NCBI RefSeq assembly: GCF_900188255.1 | Contig: NZ_FZNS01000005.1 | Coordinates: 62,001-126,000, forward strand | Length of the DNA stretch: 64,000 bases | Direction of reading: 5' to 3' | Source of the DNA: Hymenobacter mucosus | GTDB taxonomy: Bacteria > Bacteroidota > Bacteroidia > Cytophagales > Hymenobacteraceae | Shown here: in pieces, positions 1 to 8,082 of the stretch | Numbering within the stretch: the first letter of the stretch is position 1 | Layout: every line of letters starts with the position of its first letter | The notes under the pieces: generated by a model | Told to the model about the DNA's origin: nothing | Databases searched by the model: none | The model's input: only the letters and a program-made list of their open reading frames with translations | Translations under genes and position numbers: made by a program

Positions 1-22
1 GGCGTTACAACAACGGTGCCCC

Positions 23-784
23 ATGCAAGAGTTTGACAATCTGACTGAAAATCTATCCGACGATACTATTCCCCCAGTACCCGCTGCTTACCAAACGCCC
101 CCATCTTTTAGCATCAAGAGCTGGGCCGAAGAGGACCGCCCCCGGGAGAAGCTGATGCAAAAGGGCCGGGCTGCCCTTTCCGATGCGGAGCTACTGGCCA
201 TTCTGTTGGGATCGGGCACGGCCAAGCTGTCGGCGGTGGATGTGGCCAAGCTAGTGCTGAAAGCGGCCGGCAACGACCTGAACGCCCTAGCGCGCTTCTC
301 TCTGAAAGAGCTGATGCGCCAAAAAGGCATTGGCGAGGCCAAGGCCATTACCATTATGGCGGCTTTGGAGCTAGGGCGCCGCCGTAAGGAGGCCGACGCG
401 GCGGCGCGCACTACCATCACCAGCTCCCGCGACATCTATTACCTAATTCGGCCCCACTTGCAAGACCTACCCCACGAAGAGTTTTGGGTAATCCTGCTGA
501 ATCGGGCCAACGTAGTGATGCGTAGCGTGAGCATCAGCCGGGGCGGGGTAGCTGGTACCGTGGCCGACCCGAAGCTGATTTTTAAGGAGGCTCTGGAGCA
601 ACTAGCTTCGTCTATTATCTTGGTACACAACCACCCCAGCGGCAACCGCAACCCCTCCGCCGCCGACATTGGCCTCACGCGCAAGCTTAAGGAAGGCGGT
701 CTGCTGCTCGATCTGCCGGTGCTCGACCACCTGATTTATACCGACCACGGCTATTTCAGCTTTGCCGATGAGGGGCTGCTGTAA
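23..784 (+). CDS. radC: RadC family JAB/MPN-domain protein
   Basis: This 253-residue protein belongs to the RadC family, named from an old DNA-repair phenotype; its molecular role is still unsettled. An N-terminal RadC segment (SIKSWAEEDRPREKL, about residues 30-44) is followed by a helix-hairpin-helix-like part (KGIGEAKA). The C-terminal JAMM metalloprotease-like domain carries the zinc motif H202-N-H204-P-S-G with D215. All metal ligands are present, so the domain looks intact. The start is the first ATG of the open frame, nine codons after the window edge. The N-terminal tail of about 28 residues is a little long and low in complexity, so a later start cannot be excluded. It is followed by a separate gene with its own promoter. 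Confidence 0.93.
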   Translation: MQEFDNLTENLSDDTIPPVPAAYQTPPSFSIKSWAEEDRPREKLMQKGRAALSDAELLAILLGSGTAKLSAVDVAKLVLKAAGNDLNALARFSLKELMRQKGIGEAKAITIMAALELGRRRKEADAAARTTITSSRDIYYLIRPHLQDLPHEEFWVILLNRANVVMRSVSISRGGVAGTVADPKLIFKEALEQLASSIILVHNHPSGNRNPSAADIGLTRKLKEGGLLLDLPVLDHLIYTDHGYFSFADEGLL

Positions 785-853
785 CGCACTGGCCGCAGAA
801 GGGGCGTACCAGGACAGTTAGGCGCAACGCCTGGCAACTACCAACTCCGCTGG

Positions 854-861
854 TACCTTTG
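854..861 (+). promoter_or_regulatory. Bacteroidota -7 box (TAnnTTTG)
   Basis: TACCTTTG matches the Bacteroidota -7 consensus TAnnTTTG exactly. It ends only five bases before the ATG at 867, so transcription should start at or next to the start codon. This predicts a leaderless or nearly leaderless mRNA for the DUF1684 gene. No strong -33 TTG is evident. Confidence 0.65.
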
Positions 862-866
862 CGGCC

Positions 867-1484
867 ATGCGCATCAACCCCAAATTGTTTATCGGCCTTG
901 GGCTGCTTCTGGTTATTGGCTACTTCCTGCAAGAACTGGTGTTTGGCTCTGATCAATACGCGGCTCGCCTAACAAAAGAGCGCCAAACGAAGGACGACAG
1001 TTTCCGGCGGGTGCAGGGCTCTCCGCTTAGCCAAGACCAGCGCCAAACGTTCGACAGCCTTAAGTACTTTTCCCCCAACAAAGACTACCGCCTCGATGCG
1101 CAGCTAGAAGCGTTTACGCAGCGCGATACAGTGTCCATGGCCCTTACTGATGGCAAAGCGGAAAAGTACCTGCGTTGGGGCAAGGCCGCCTTCATCCTCA
1201 ACAAGCAGGAGTATAAGCTGACCTTGTTTCTGAAAGCCGACGGGAAGGACTCAACGCTGTTTATTCCGTTCACCGACCGCACCAATGGCTTTGCTACCTA
1301 CGGCGGCGGGCGCTACCTCGATGCCGCTCTGCCCGCGGCCGAGGACACGGAAATAACCCTCGATTTCAACCAGGCCTATAATCCTTACTGCGCCTACAAC
1401 AACACCTTTGCCTGCCCCGTACCTCCCGCCGACAACCGCTTGGCCGTGGAAATAAAGGCCGGTGAAATGTCATTTCATGACTAG
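867..1484 (+). CDS. DUF1684 domain-containing membrane-anchored protein
   Basis: This 205-residue protein has one N-terminal membrane segment or uncleaved signal anchor (about residues 5-24) and a soluble domain. The C-terminal part carries the typical DUF1684 signature: a YNPYCAYN stretch, then CPVPPADNRL and an acidic end with KAGE. It also has the earlier PFTDRTNG and YGGGRYLD blocks seen in that family. No enzymatic role is established for DUF1684. The gene stands alone between radC and pheT on the same strand. The ATG at 867 is chosen because a perfect -7 box lies directly before it. Confidence 0.85.
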   Translation: MRINPKLFIGLGLLLVIGYFLQELVFGSDQYAARLTKERQTKDDSFRRVQGSPLSQDQRQTFDSLKYFSPNKDYRLDAQLEAFTQRDTVSMALTDGKAEKYLRWGKAAFILNKQEYKLTLFLKADGKDSTLFIPFTDRTNGFATYGGGRYLDAALPAAEDTEITLDFNQAYNPYCAYNNTFACPVPPADNRLAVEIKAGEMSFHD

Positions 1485-1548
1485 CTCTGCCCCGCCCAAG
1501 GCGTGCACCTACTATGGGTAGCACCTTTCGGGCCGCTGGGCAAATCCC

Positions 1549-1556
1549 TACCTTTG
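1549..1556 (+). promoter_or_regulatory. Bacteroidota -7 box ahead of pheT
   Basis: TACCTTTG matches TAnnTTTG and lies about 100 bases before the pheT ATG, which predicts a leader of roughly 95 nt. No obvious attenuator or T-box-like structure was recognised in the leader. Confidence 0.55.
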
Positions 1557-1658
1557 CCGGACTGATCAGTACCAACTGGCCGGCAGGAGGGGTTTCCTCA
1601 TTTCTGAAACCCGCCCTTCCCTCGCCCCGGCGGGCTACTACCAACTGATAACCAAGCA

Positions 1659-4091
1659 ATGAAAATATCCCTCGACTGGCTCCGTACGCTCATTCCCACC
1701 GACAAACCCGCCGAAGAAATCGGTCAGCTACTCACTGGCTCCGGGCTAGAAGTAGAGGGAATTGAGGAGCTGGAAAGTATCCCTGGCGGCCTGCGGGGCG
1801 TAGTGTTGGGCACGGTGCTCACCTGCGAGAAGCACCCCGATGCCGACAAGCTAAGCCTAACCACCGTGGATGTGGGCGACGCAACGCCCCGCCAAATTGT
1901 GTGCGGTGCTGCCAACGTGCGGGCCGGTTTGCGCGTGGTAGTGGCCCTAGAGGGTGCCACGCTTTATCCGGCCCAGGGTGAGCCGTTTAAAATTAAGAAG
2001 TCTAAAATCCGTGGGGCGGCTTCTGAGGGCATGATTTGCGCCGAGGACGAAATTGGTCTGGGCACGTCTCATGCGGGCATTATGGAGCTGGAAACCGAGC
2101 TGCCCAATGGTACCCCCGCCGCCGACTACTTTGGCCTGGGTTCGGATTCGGTATTTGAAATTGGCCTGACGCCGAACCGGGCCGATGCTGCCTCCCACTA
2201 CGGGGTAGCACGGGAGTTGCGCGCCCTGCTGCGCCAGCCCTGCCACCTGCCCGATGTAAGCCAGTTTCACGCTCCCAGCGAGGCTGCCCACAACATCGGC
2301 GTACTGGTGGAGGATGCCGCCGCTGCTCCGCGCTACGCTGGCCTGCTACTCGAAAACGTGCAGGTAGGCCCGTCGCCGGAGTGGTTGCAGCGCCGCTTGC
2401 GTAGCATTGGCCTTTCGCCCATCAACAACGTGGTGGACGTCACCAACTTCGTGCTACACGAGCTGGGCCAGCCCCTGCACGCCTTTGATGCCAACCAAAT
2501 TATGGGCGGGCAGATTCGGGTGAAGCGCGCCGCTGAAGGCGAGAAATTTGTGACCCTAGATGGGGCGGAGCGCACTCTGAAAGGCGAGGATTTAGTTATT
2601 GCCGATGCCAACGGCACTCCCATAGCCCTGGCCGGGGTGTTTGGCGGCAAAACTTCCGGCGTATCGGAGGCTACTACTCGCGTGTTCCTGGAGAGTGCCT
2701 ACTTCAACCCCGCGGTGGTGCGCAAAACCAGCCAAACGCACCAGCTTAAAACCGACGCTTCTTTTCGCTTCGAGCGGGGCACTGATCCGCACATGGTGCT
2801 AGTGGCCCTGAAGCGGGCAGCTTTGCTGCTCCAAGAAGTAGCGGGCGCCACCATTGTAGCACCAGTAGTTGATGCGTACCCCACTTACATCGGGCACGCT
2901 ACGGTGCGCCTGCGCCTGCCGCGGGTAGAGAAGCTGGTGGGCCAGTACATCGCGCCGGAGCGCATTCGTCAAATCCTGACCGACCTCGACATCCTGATTG
3001 CAGAGGAAAGCCAGGACGAGGCCGGCCACACCGAGTGGATTCTGTCGGTGCCGCCGCACAAGGTAGACGTGACCCGCGAAGCCGACGTGATTGAAGAAAT
3101 TCTGCGTATCTACGGGTATAACCACGTCGCCCTGCGCCCCCACAATGCGGCGTCCTTCCTGGCCAAGTTCCCGAACCCCGACCCCGAAATCATTCGCCAG
3201 AACACGGCGCGCTTGCTGAGCGGGCAGGGCTTTTCGGAAATTATCACCAACTCACTTACCAACTCGGCTTACTTCGAGAAAGGTGAGGAGCGAGATGAGA
3301 CGCTGGTGCACATCTTGAACTACAACAGCGCCGAGCTGAACGTGATGCGCCCCACGGTGCTGCATAGCGGCCTGGAAGTGATTCGGCACAACGTAAACCG
3401 TCGCCAGCGCGACCTGAAACTATACGAGTTCGGCAAAACCTACCACTTCGTAGGAGGGCAGTACCAAGAGAAAAACAAGCTTGTCATTTACCTCACCGGC
3501 AATGCCGCCGCCGAATCGTGGCAGCAGAAGTCGGAGAAAGCCACCTTCCACCAGCTGGCGAGTGCCGTGCAGCAAGTGCTGGCTTCCTTAGGCTTCTCCG
3601 CGCCTACCTCGCAGGCAGTGCAGCATCCGTACTTGGCCGGCGGCCTTACACTGTTGGCCCAAAACCAGCCCGTAGCGCATCTGGGTGCCGTATCGGGTCC
3701 GGTGCTCAAGCGCCTTGATGTGAACCAGCCCGTGTGGTACGCTGAGCTGGACTGGGATTGGCTGACCAAGAAATACAAGAACAGCTTGGTGGCCCGTGAG
3801 CTACCCAAGTTCCCGGAAGTGCGCCGCGACCTATCCCTGGTAGTTGATAAAACCGTAACCTTCGACCAGCTTCAGCAAATTGCCCGCCGCACGGAGAAAA
3901 AGCTCTTGCAGCAGGTAAACGTGTTTGATATATACGAGGGCGAGAACCTGGGGACCGACAAGAAATCTTACTCCGTAAGCTTCTTCCTCCAGGACCCTAC
4001 CCAAACCCTAACTGACCAAGCCATTGACGGCGTAATGCAGCGTCTGATTCAGCAGTTTGAGAAGCAGGCTGGCGCTCTTATTCGGAAGTAA
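1659..4091 (+). CDS. pheT: phenylalanyl-tRNA synthetase beta subunit
   Basis: PheT charges tRNA(Phe) with phenylalanine as the beta subunit of the alpha2-beta2 enzyme in the cytoplasm. At 810 residues it has the usual full length. The order is an N-terminal tRNA-binding OB fold (about 40-150, with CEKHPDADKL and CGAANVRAG), B3/B4 (SPINNVVDVTNF, the editing region), B5, the core with the class II-like fold, and a C-terminal ferredoxin-fold anticodon-binding domain (KFPEVRRDLSLVVD to the end). The ATG at 1659 fits the family start (MKISLDWLR). The partner pheS is not in the window, which is common in Bacteroidota. A T-tailed terminator follows. Confidence 0.97.
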   Translation: MKISLDWLRTLIPTDKPAEEIGQLLTGSGLEVEGIEELESIPGGLRGVVLGTVLTCEKHPDADKLSLTTVDVGDATPRQIVCGAANVRAGLRVVVALEGATLYPAQGEPFKIKKSKIRGAASEGMICAEDEIGLGTSHAGIMELETELPNGTPAADYFGLGSDSVFEIGLTPNRADAASHYGVARELRALLRQPCHLPDVSQFHAPSEAAHNIGVLVEDAAAAPRYAGLLLENVQVGPSPEWLQRRLRSIGLSPINNVVDVTNFVLHELGQPLHAFDANQIMGGQIRVKRAAEGEKFVTLDGAERTLKGEDLVIADANGTPIALAGVFGGKTSGVSEATTRVFLESAYFNPAVVRKTSQTHQLKTDASFRFERGTDPHMVLVALKRAALLLQEVAGATIVAPVVDAYPTYIGHATVRLRLPRVEKLVGQYIAPERIRQILTDLDILIAEESQDEAGHTEWILSVPPHKVDVTREADVIEEILRIYGYNHVALRPHNAASFLAKFPNPDPEIIRQNTARLLSGQGFSEIITNSLTNSAYFEKGEERDETLVHILNYNSAELNVMRPTVLHSGLEVIRHNVNRRQRDLKLYEFGKTYHFVGGQYQEKNKLVIYLTGNAAAESWQQKSEKATFHQLASAVQQVLASLGFSAPTSQAVQHPYLAGGLTLLAQNQPVAHLGAVSGPVLKRLDVNQPVWYAELDWDWLTKKYKNSLVARELPKFPEVRRDLSLVVDKTVTFDQLQQIARRTEKKLLQQVNVFDIYEGENLGTDKKSYSVSFFLQDPTQTLTDQAIDGVMQRLIQQFEKQAGALIRK

Positions 4092-4150
4092 TTTTCTGAC
4101 TACAGAATGTGTTGAGTTTCTTAGTATAAGTCAATAGAAACCAGTTTATT

Positions 4151-4187
4151 TACCCGTCCTCTCCTGCAGATGACGGGTATTTTTTTA
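4151..4187 (+). terminator. Rho-independent terminator after pheT
   Basis: An 8-bp stem (TACCCGTC at 4151-4158 with GACGGGTA at 4172-4179) is followed directly by seven T residues. It lies only about 20 bases before the next start codon, so the M16 protease gene needs a promoter inside or just before this hairpin, or depends on read-through. Confidence 0.85.
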
Positions 4188-4206
4188 ATCCAATTACTAC
4201 GTGTTT

Positions 4207-7206
4207 ATGTCTCCTCGCTATTTCCTGGGCCTACTAGGCCTGGTGCTGATGGTTGCCCCCGCCATAGCTCAGCAAAAACCAACCAAAGCTCCCATTGCTA
4301 AAACTGCCCCTACCTCTTCGTCGGGCACCCGGCTGGTGGAGAAAGTGACCCGCAAGGGCAATGAACTGGTGATTCCGTACGAGAAATACGTGCTGCCCAA
4401 CGGCCTCACCCTCATTGTCACGGAAGACCACTCCGACCCCTTGGTGCACGTAGACGTGACCTATCACGTAGGCTCGGCGCGGGAGCAAGTCGGCAAGTCG
4501 GGCTTCGCGCACTTCTTTGAGCACATGATGTTTCAGGGCTCCGACCACGTGGGCGACGAGCAGCACTTCAAGCTGGTAACGGCGGCTGGCGGCAACCTAA
4601 ATGGTAGTACCAACCAGGACCGCACCAACTACTTCGAGACGCTGCCTAGCAACCAACTGGAAACAGCTTTATGGCTGGAAGCCGACCGCATGGGCTTTTT
4701 GCTGGATGCCGTAACGCAACCAAAATTTGAAAATCAGCGCTCCACCGTGAAAAACGAACGGGGCCAGAACGTTGACAACCGCCCGTATGGTCGTGCTTAT
4801 GAGATAGTGGGCCGCACCATGTTTCCCTACGGCCATCCATACTCCTGGCCAGTCATTGGCTACCTCGAAGACTTGGACCGGTCGGACGTAAATGACCTCA
4901 AAAACTTCTTTCTGCGCTGGTACGGCCCCAACAATGCAACTCTGACCATTGCGGGTGATGTGCAGCCAGCCCAAGCAGTGCGCTTGGCCGAGAAATACTT
5001 CGGCCCCATTAGCAAGGGGCCGGCCGTGCGCAACGTCAAGCTGCCTGCTCCGGTGCTTGGCCAGAACCGCTACGTGAGCTACGAGGATAACATTACCCAG
5101 CCGATGCTAATGCTATCCATGCCTACGGTGCCAGTATACCACCCCGATGAAGTGGCGCTAGACGCAGTAGCCGACCTGCTTGGGGGCGACAAAAACAGCT
5201 TGCTTTACAAGAATCTGGTGAAAAATCAGCTGGCGCCAGAAGCGTACAGCTATCAGAGCAACTCTGAGTTAGCTGGTGAGTTCGTAATTGGGGTAATGGC
5301 TTTTGAAGGGCAGCGCCTAGACAGTGCCGAAGCACGAGTACGCCGCACCCTGGCCGAGTTCGAAAAGAAAGGAATTGCCGCGGCCGATTTGGAGCGCTAC
5401 AAAACCCAGGCTGAGGTTAATCTGATTAACAGCCTGAGTAGCGTAGGGGCCAAAGCCAGCCGCCTGGCTCAGTTCCAAACCCTAACAGGCAATGCTAACC
5501 TGTTGCCCGTGCAGCTTCAGCGCTTACGGGCCCTTACTCCAGCTTCGGTGCAAGCAGCTTACAACAAGTACCTGCGGGGCAAACCGGCCGTTATCCTGAG
5601 TGTAGTGCCGAAAGGTAAGCCCGAATTGGCAGCCCGTACCGACAACTTCACCATTGACAAAGCGGGCTATAAGGCACCAGCCGACGAATACGCGGGGCTA
5701 AAGTACGCGAAGGCCAAGGATAGCTTCGACCGGGGCAAGCAACCTACATCTGGCGCCAATCCCGTGTTAAAGGTGCCGGCCTACTGGCAACAGGAAATGC
5801 CGAACGGCCTGCGGGTTATCGGAACCCGCAACGATGAGGTGCCTACTATTACTATGCTGCTCACCATCCAGGGTGGGCAGCGGCTCCTTCAAGCGCACCC
5901 AGACAAAGTAGGTCTGGCCGAAATGACGGCCAAAATGGTCAGTGAAAGCTCGCAGAAGTATACCACCGAGGAGCTAGACGCCAAACTAAAGGCGCTGGGT
6001 AGCAGCATGTATATCTCGGCCGGCGACGATGACATCAAGGTGTACGTACAAAGCCTGACAAAAAACCTCGACCCTACCCTGGCACTAGTGGAGGAACGCT
6101 TATTGCATCCCCGCTTCGACCCCAAAGACTTTGAGCGCCTAAAAAAGCAGCAGCTGGCAATGGTAAATGACTTCCAGAGCCAAGCGCGTGTTGTGGCAGA
6201 CTTGGTATTCAATGGCCTGGCCTACGGCCCCGGAAACGTAACTGGCCTTGCCGTATCGGGTACGCCGGCCAGTGTCGCCGCCATTACGCTCGATGATGTA
6301 AAGCAGTTTTATCAGCAAAGCTTCGCCCCCAATGTGAGCCACCTGACCCTGGTAGGTGACGTGACCCAGCAGCAGGTGCTCCCGAAACTGGGCTTTCTAC
6401 AGGCATGGCCGCGCCATGAGGTGCCCGCATTAGTAGCAGCACCAGCTGCTGCCCAACCCGATAAAACTAAGCTCTACTTTGTGGCGAAAGAGAATGCGCC
6501 CCAATCAGAAATTCGGATTGGCTACCTTACCTCCCTGCCCTATGATGCCACGGGTGACTACTACCGCGCCACTCTGGCCAACTACCTGCTGGGTGGAGCT
6601 TTCAATTCCCGCGTCAATCTGAACCTGCGGGAAGACAAGGGCTACACCTACGGCGCCTTCACTGACTTCAGTAGCACCCGTTATGCTGCGCCTTTCACGG
6701 CCCAGGCCGGCGTGCGCGCTGATGCCACCGCCGCTTCAGTACGGGAAATGATGAAGGAGTTGACCAACTACCGCAACGGTATTTCCGCCGACGAGCTACA
6801 GTTCCTGCAAGCCTCGGTAGGCCAAAGTGAGGCGTTGAAGTACGAAACCGGTGGCCAGAAAGCCCAGTTTTTAAGCCGGATGTTGGAGTACAACCTCAAG
6901 CCGGATTACGTAGATCAGCAGGCCACCATCCTGCGTCAGCTCACCGTTGCCGATGTGCAAGCTGCGGCCCAGAAAAACCTGCCCGTTGACAATATGTACA
7001 TCGTGGTAGTAGGCGACCGGAAGTACCTGCCGGAGCTACAGCAGCTCGGCTACGAAGTAGTAGAAACCAGCTTTGCCAACAATGTGGTGGCCACGACTAC
7101 GGCCACTACCGCTAGCCCGGCGCCAGCCGCCCTGCCAGAAGGCAAACTGAAAGTTGAGGATACGGAAGGACGGAAAATGAAGGTAAAGCGTAAGTCAGGC
7201 AAGTAA
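4207..7206 (+). CDS. M16 family zinc metalloprotease (two-domain, exported)
   Basis: A cleavable signal peptide (MSPRYFLGLLGLVLMVAPAIAQ) precedes two tandem insulinase/pitrilysin-like halves, giving 999 residues in all. The first half has the inverted zinc motif H102-F-F-E105-H106, and a downstream NERGQN segment supplies the distal glutamate. The second half, from about residue 520, lacks a zinc motif, which is normal for the inactive half. The product probably degrades peptides in the periplasm or outer envelope. I chose the ATG at 4207 rather than the GTG two codons earlier because the signal peptide starts there. The C-terminus is Ala/Thr/Pro-rich, then strongly basic. Confidence 0.92.
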   Translation: MSPRYFLGLLGLVLMVAPAIAQQKPTKAPIAKTAPTSSSGTRLVEKVTRKGNELVIPYEKYVLPNGLTLIVTEDHSDPLVHVDVTYHVGSAREQVGKSGFAHFFEHMMFQGSDHVGDEQHFKLVTAAGGNLNGSTNQDRTNYFETLPSNQLETALWLEADRMGFLLDAVTQPKFENQRSTVKNERGQNVDNRPYGRAYEIVGRTMFPYGHPYSWPVIGYLEDLDRSDVNDLKNFFLRWYGPNNATLTIAGDVQPAQAVRLAEKYFGPISKGPAVRNVKLPAPVLGQNRYVSYEDNITQPMLMLSMPTVPVYHPDEVALDAVADLLGGDKNSLLYKNLVKNQLAPEAYSYQSNSELAGEFVIGVMAFEGQRLDSAEARVRRTLAEFEKKGIAAADLERYKTQAEVNLINSLSSVGAKASRLAQFQTLTGNANLLPVQLQRLRALTPASVQAAYNKYLRGKPAVILSVVPKGKPELAARTDNFTIDKAGYKAPADEYAGLKYAKAKDSFDRGKQPTSGANPVLKVPAYWQQEMPNGLRVIGTRNDEVPTITMLLTIQGGQRLLQAHPDKVGLAEMTAKMVSESSQKYTTEELDAKLKALGSSMYISAGDDDIKVYVQSLTKNLDPTLALVEERLLHPRFDPKDFERLKKQQLAMVNDFQSQARVVADLVFNGLAYGPGNVTGLAVSGTPASVAAITLDDVKQFYQQSFAPNVSHLTLVGDVTQQQVLPKLGFLQAWPRHEVPALVAAPAAAQPDKTKLYFVAKENAPQSEIRIGYLTSLPYDATGDYYRATLANYLLGGAFNSRVNLNLREDKGYTYGAFTDFSSTRYAAPFTAQAGVRADATAASVREMMKELTNYRNGISADELQFLQASVGQSEALKYETGGQKAQFLSRMLEYNLKPDYVDQQATILRQLTVADVQAAAQKNLPVDNMYIVVVGDRKYLPELQQLGYEVVETSFANNVVATTTATTASPAPAALPEGKLKVEDTEGRKMKVKRKSGK

Positions 7207-7225
7207 GAAAACGGGGATAGTACTG

Positions 7226-7284
7226 AACACTCTCTTTGGGTTCGGCGTTTTCTTGCGGGAACAGCCAAATCCGAGGAGAGTGTT
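7226..7284. terminator. possible interrupted hairpin after the M16 gene
   Basis: AACACTCTC (7226-7234) pairs with GAGAGTGTT (7276-7284), and an inner TTTGG/CCAAA pairing and GTTC/GAAC pairing extend it. It lies between the protease and the next gene. There is no clear T tract, so it may be a terminator or simply structured leader RNA. Confidence 0.35.
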
Positions 7285-7332
7285 TGTGCGGTTGAGGTTT
7301 GTTACCTTCACCAAAAAAATCTCTTCACCCGC

Positions 7333-7629
7333 ATGGCCTCTTCTCAGCAGCTTGCTCAACTTGACCGCCTAGAGCGGCAGGTAACCACCTTAGTGGCTGC
7401 CTATCAGCAGTTGCGCGAAGAACTGGCCGATTCGCAAACCACCATTCAGCAGCTCCGGGCCGATGTGCGCGACCGGGAGCGGCAGTTGAAGGATTTCCAG
7501 AATCAGGAGAATATCACTAAACTTGTCAATACCATAGCAGGAGAACCTGCCAATGTCAACGAGCTGAAACTTCGCCTTAACGAATACATCCGCGAAATAG
7601 ATAAGTGCCTTGCCTATTTGAGGGAGTAA
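7333..7629 (+). CDS. small coiled-coil protein, probable ZapB-like division factor
   Basis: This 98-residue, highly charged protein is predicted to be mostly coiled coil (residues about 5-60, with repeated L/Q/E heptads such as LDRLERQVTTL). A short conserved-looking tail follows (VNELKLRLNEYIREIDKCLAYLRE). It lies 33 bases ahead of zapA on the same strand. A coiled-coil partner beside zapA is typical in Bacteroidota and suggests a ZapB-like role at the Z ring. That role is inferred from context, because coiled-coil sequence alone is not diagnostic. Confidence 0.75.
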   Translation: MASSQQLAQLDRLERQVTTLVAAYQQLREELADSQTTIQQLRADVRDRERQLKDFQNQENITKLVNTIAGEPANVNELKLRLNEYIREIDKCLAYLRE

Positions 7630-7662
7630 CGACCACCCAAACCCACCGCCCACTGGCTACTG

Positions 7663-7953
7663 ATGTCTGAGCTGTCCATTAAAATCCGCGTTGCTGACCG
7701 GGACTACCCTATGCGGGTAAGCCCCCAGGACGAAGAGCGCCTGCGCCTCGCGGGCCGGCTGCTCAATGAGCGGCTAAAGGAATTCCGAGACCAGTATGGC
7801 ATTCAAGACAAGCAGGACCTGCTGGCCATGATTGCGCTATCGACAATGGCTGACCGCCTGAAGGTCAGCAAAGAAAAGGACGGGACCGATGCGGCCCTCA
7901 CGGAGCGCCTCGCGCGCCTGGATGAGGTGTTATCGGGAGTGGTGCTGGGCTAA
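7663..7953 (+). CDS. zapA: cell division protein ZapA
   Basis: ZapA bundles FtsZ filaments at midcell. The 96-residue protein has the family layout: an N-terminal beta part with IKIRVADRDYPMRV, then the dimerising helix region with EERLRLAGRLLNERL, ending in a coiled-coil helix (LTERLARLDEVL). The length is normal. It follows the small coiled-coil gene, and the two probably form an operon. A 6S RNA candidate and rny lie directly downstream. A zapA-6S RNA linkage is also known in gammaproteobacteria. Confidence 0.9.
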   Translation: MSELSIKIRVADRDYPMRVSPQDEERLRLAGRLLNERLKEFRDQYGIQDKQDLLAMIALSTMADRLKVSKEKDGTDAALTERLARLDEVLSGVVLG

Positions 7954-7959
7954 CCCAAA

Positions 7960-8070
7960 CGAGGGGTAGCGCCGGCGCGAAGTGGAAGCCTGTAGCGGGG
8001 CAGGGCAGTCGGCCCCGCCCACTGCCCGGCCTTGGATTGTGTTTTCATGCTGTGGGTTACCCTTTCTTAA
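7960..8070 (+). ncRNA. ssrS: candidate 6S RNA (6S-Flavo type)
   Basis: The 129-base gap between zapA and rny folds by eye into the rod expected of 6S RNA, which binds RNA polymerase by mimicking an open promoter. A closing stem pairs AGGGGTA (7962-7968) with TACCCTT (8058-8064). An apical stem pairs GGGCAGT (8003-8009) with ACTGCCC (8021-8027) and continues outward through a mismatch and about six more pairs. A large, mostly unpaired central bubble lies between the two stems. Position and size fit the Bacteroidota 6S-Flavo family as I remember it. I could not run a covariance model. Confidence 0.55.
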
Positions 8071-8082
8071 ACCCCATAGCTC

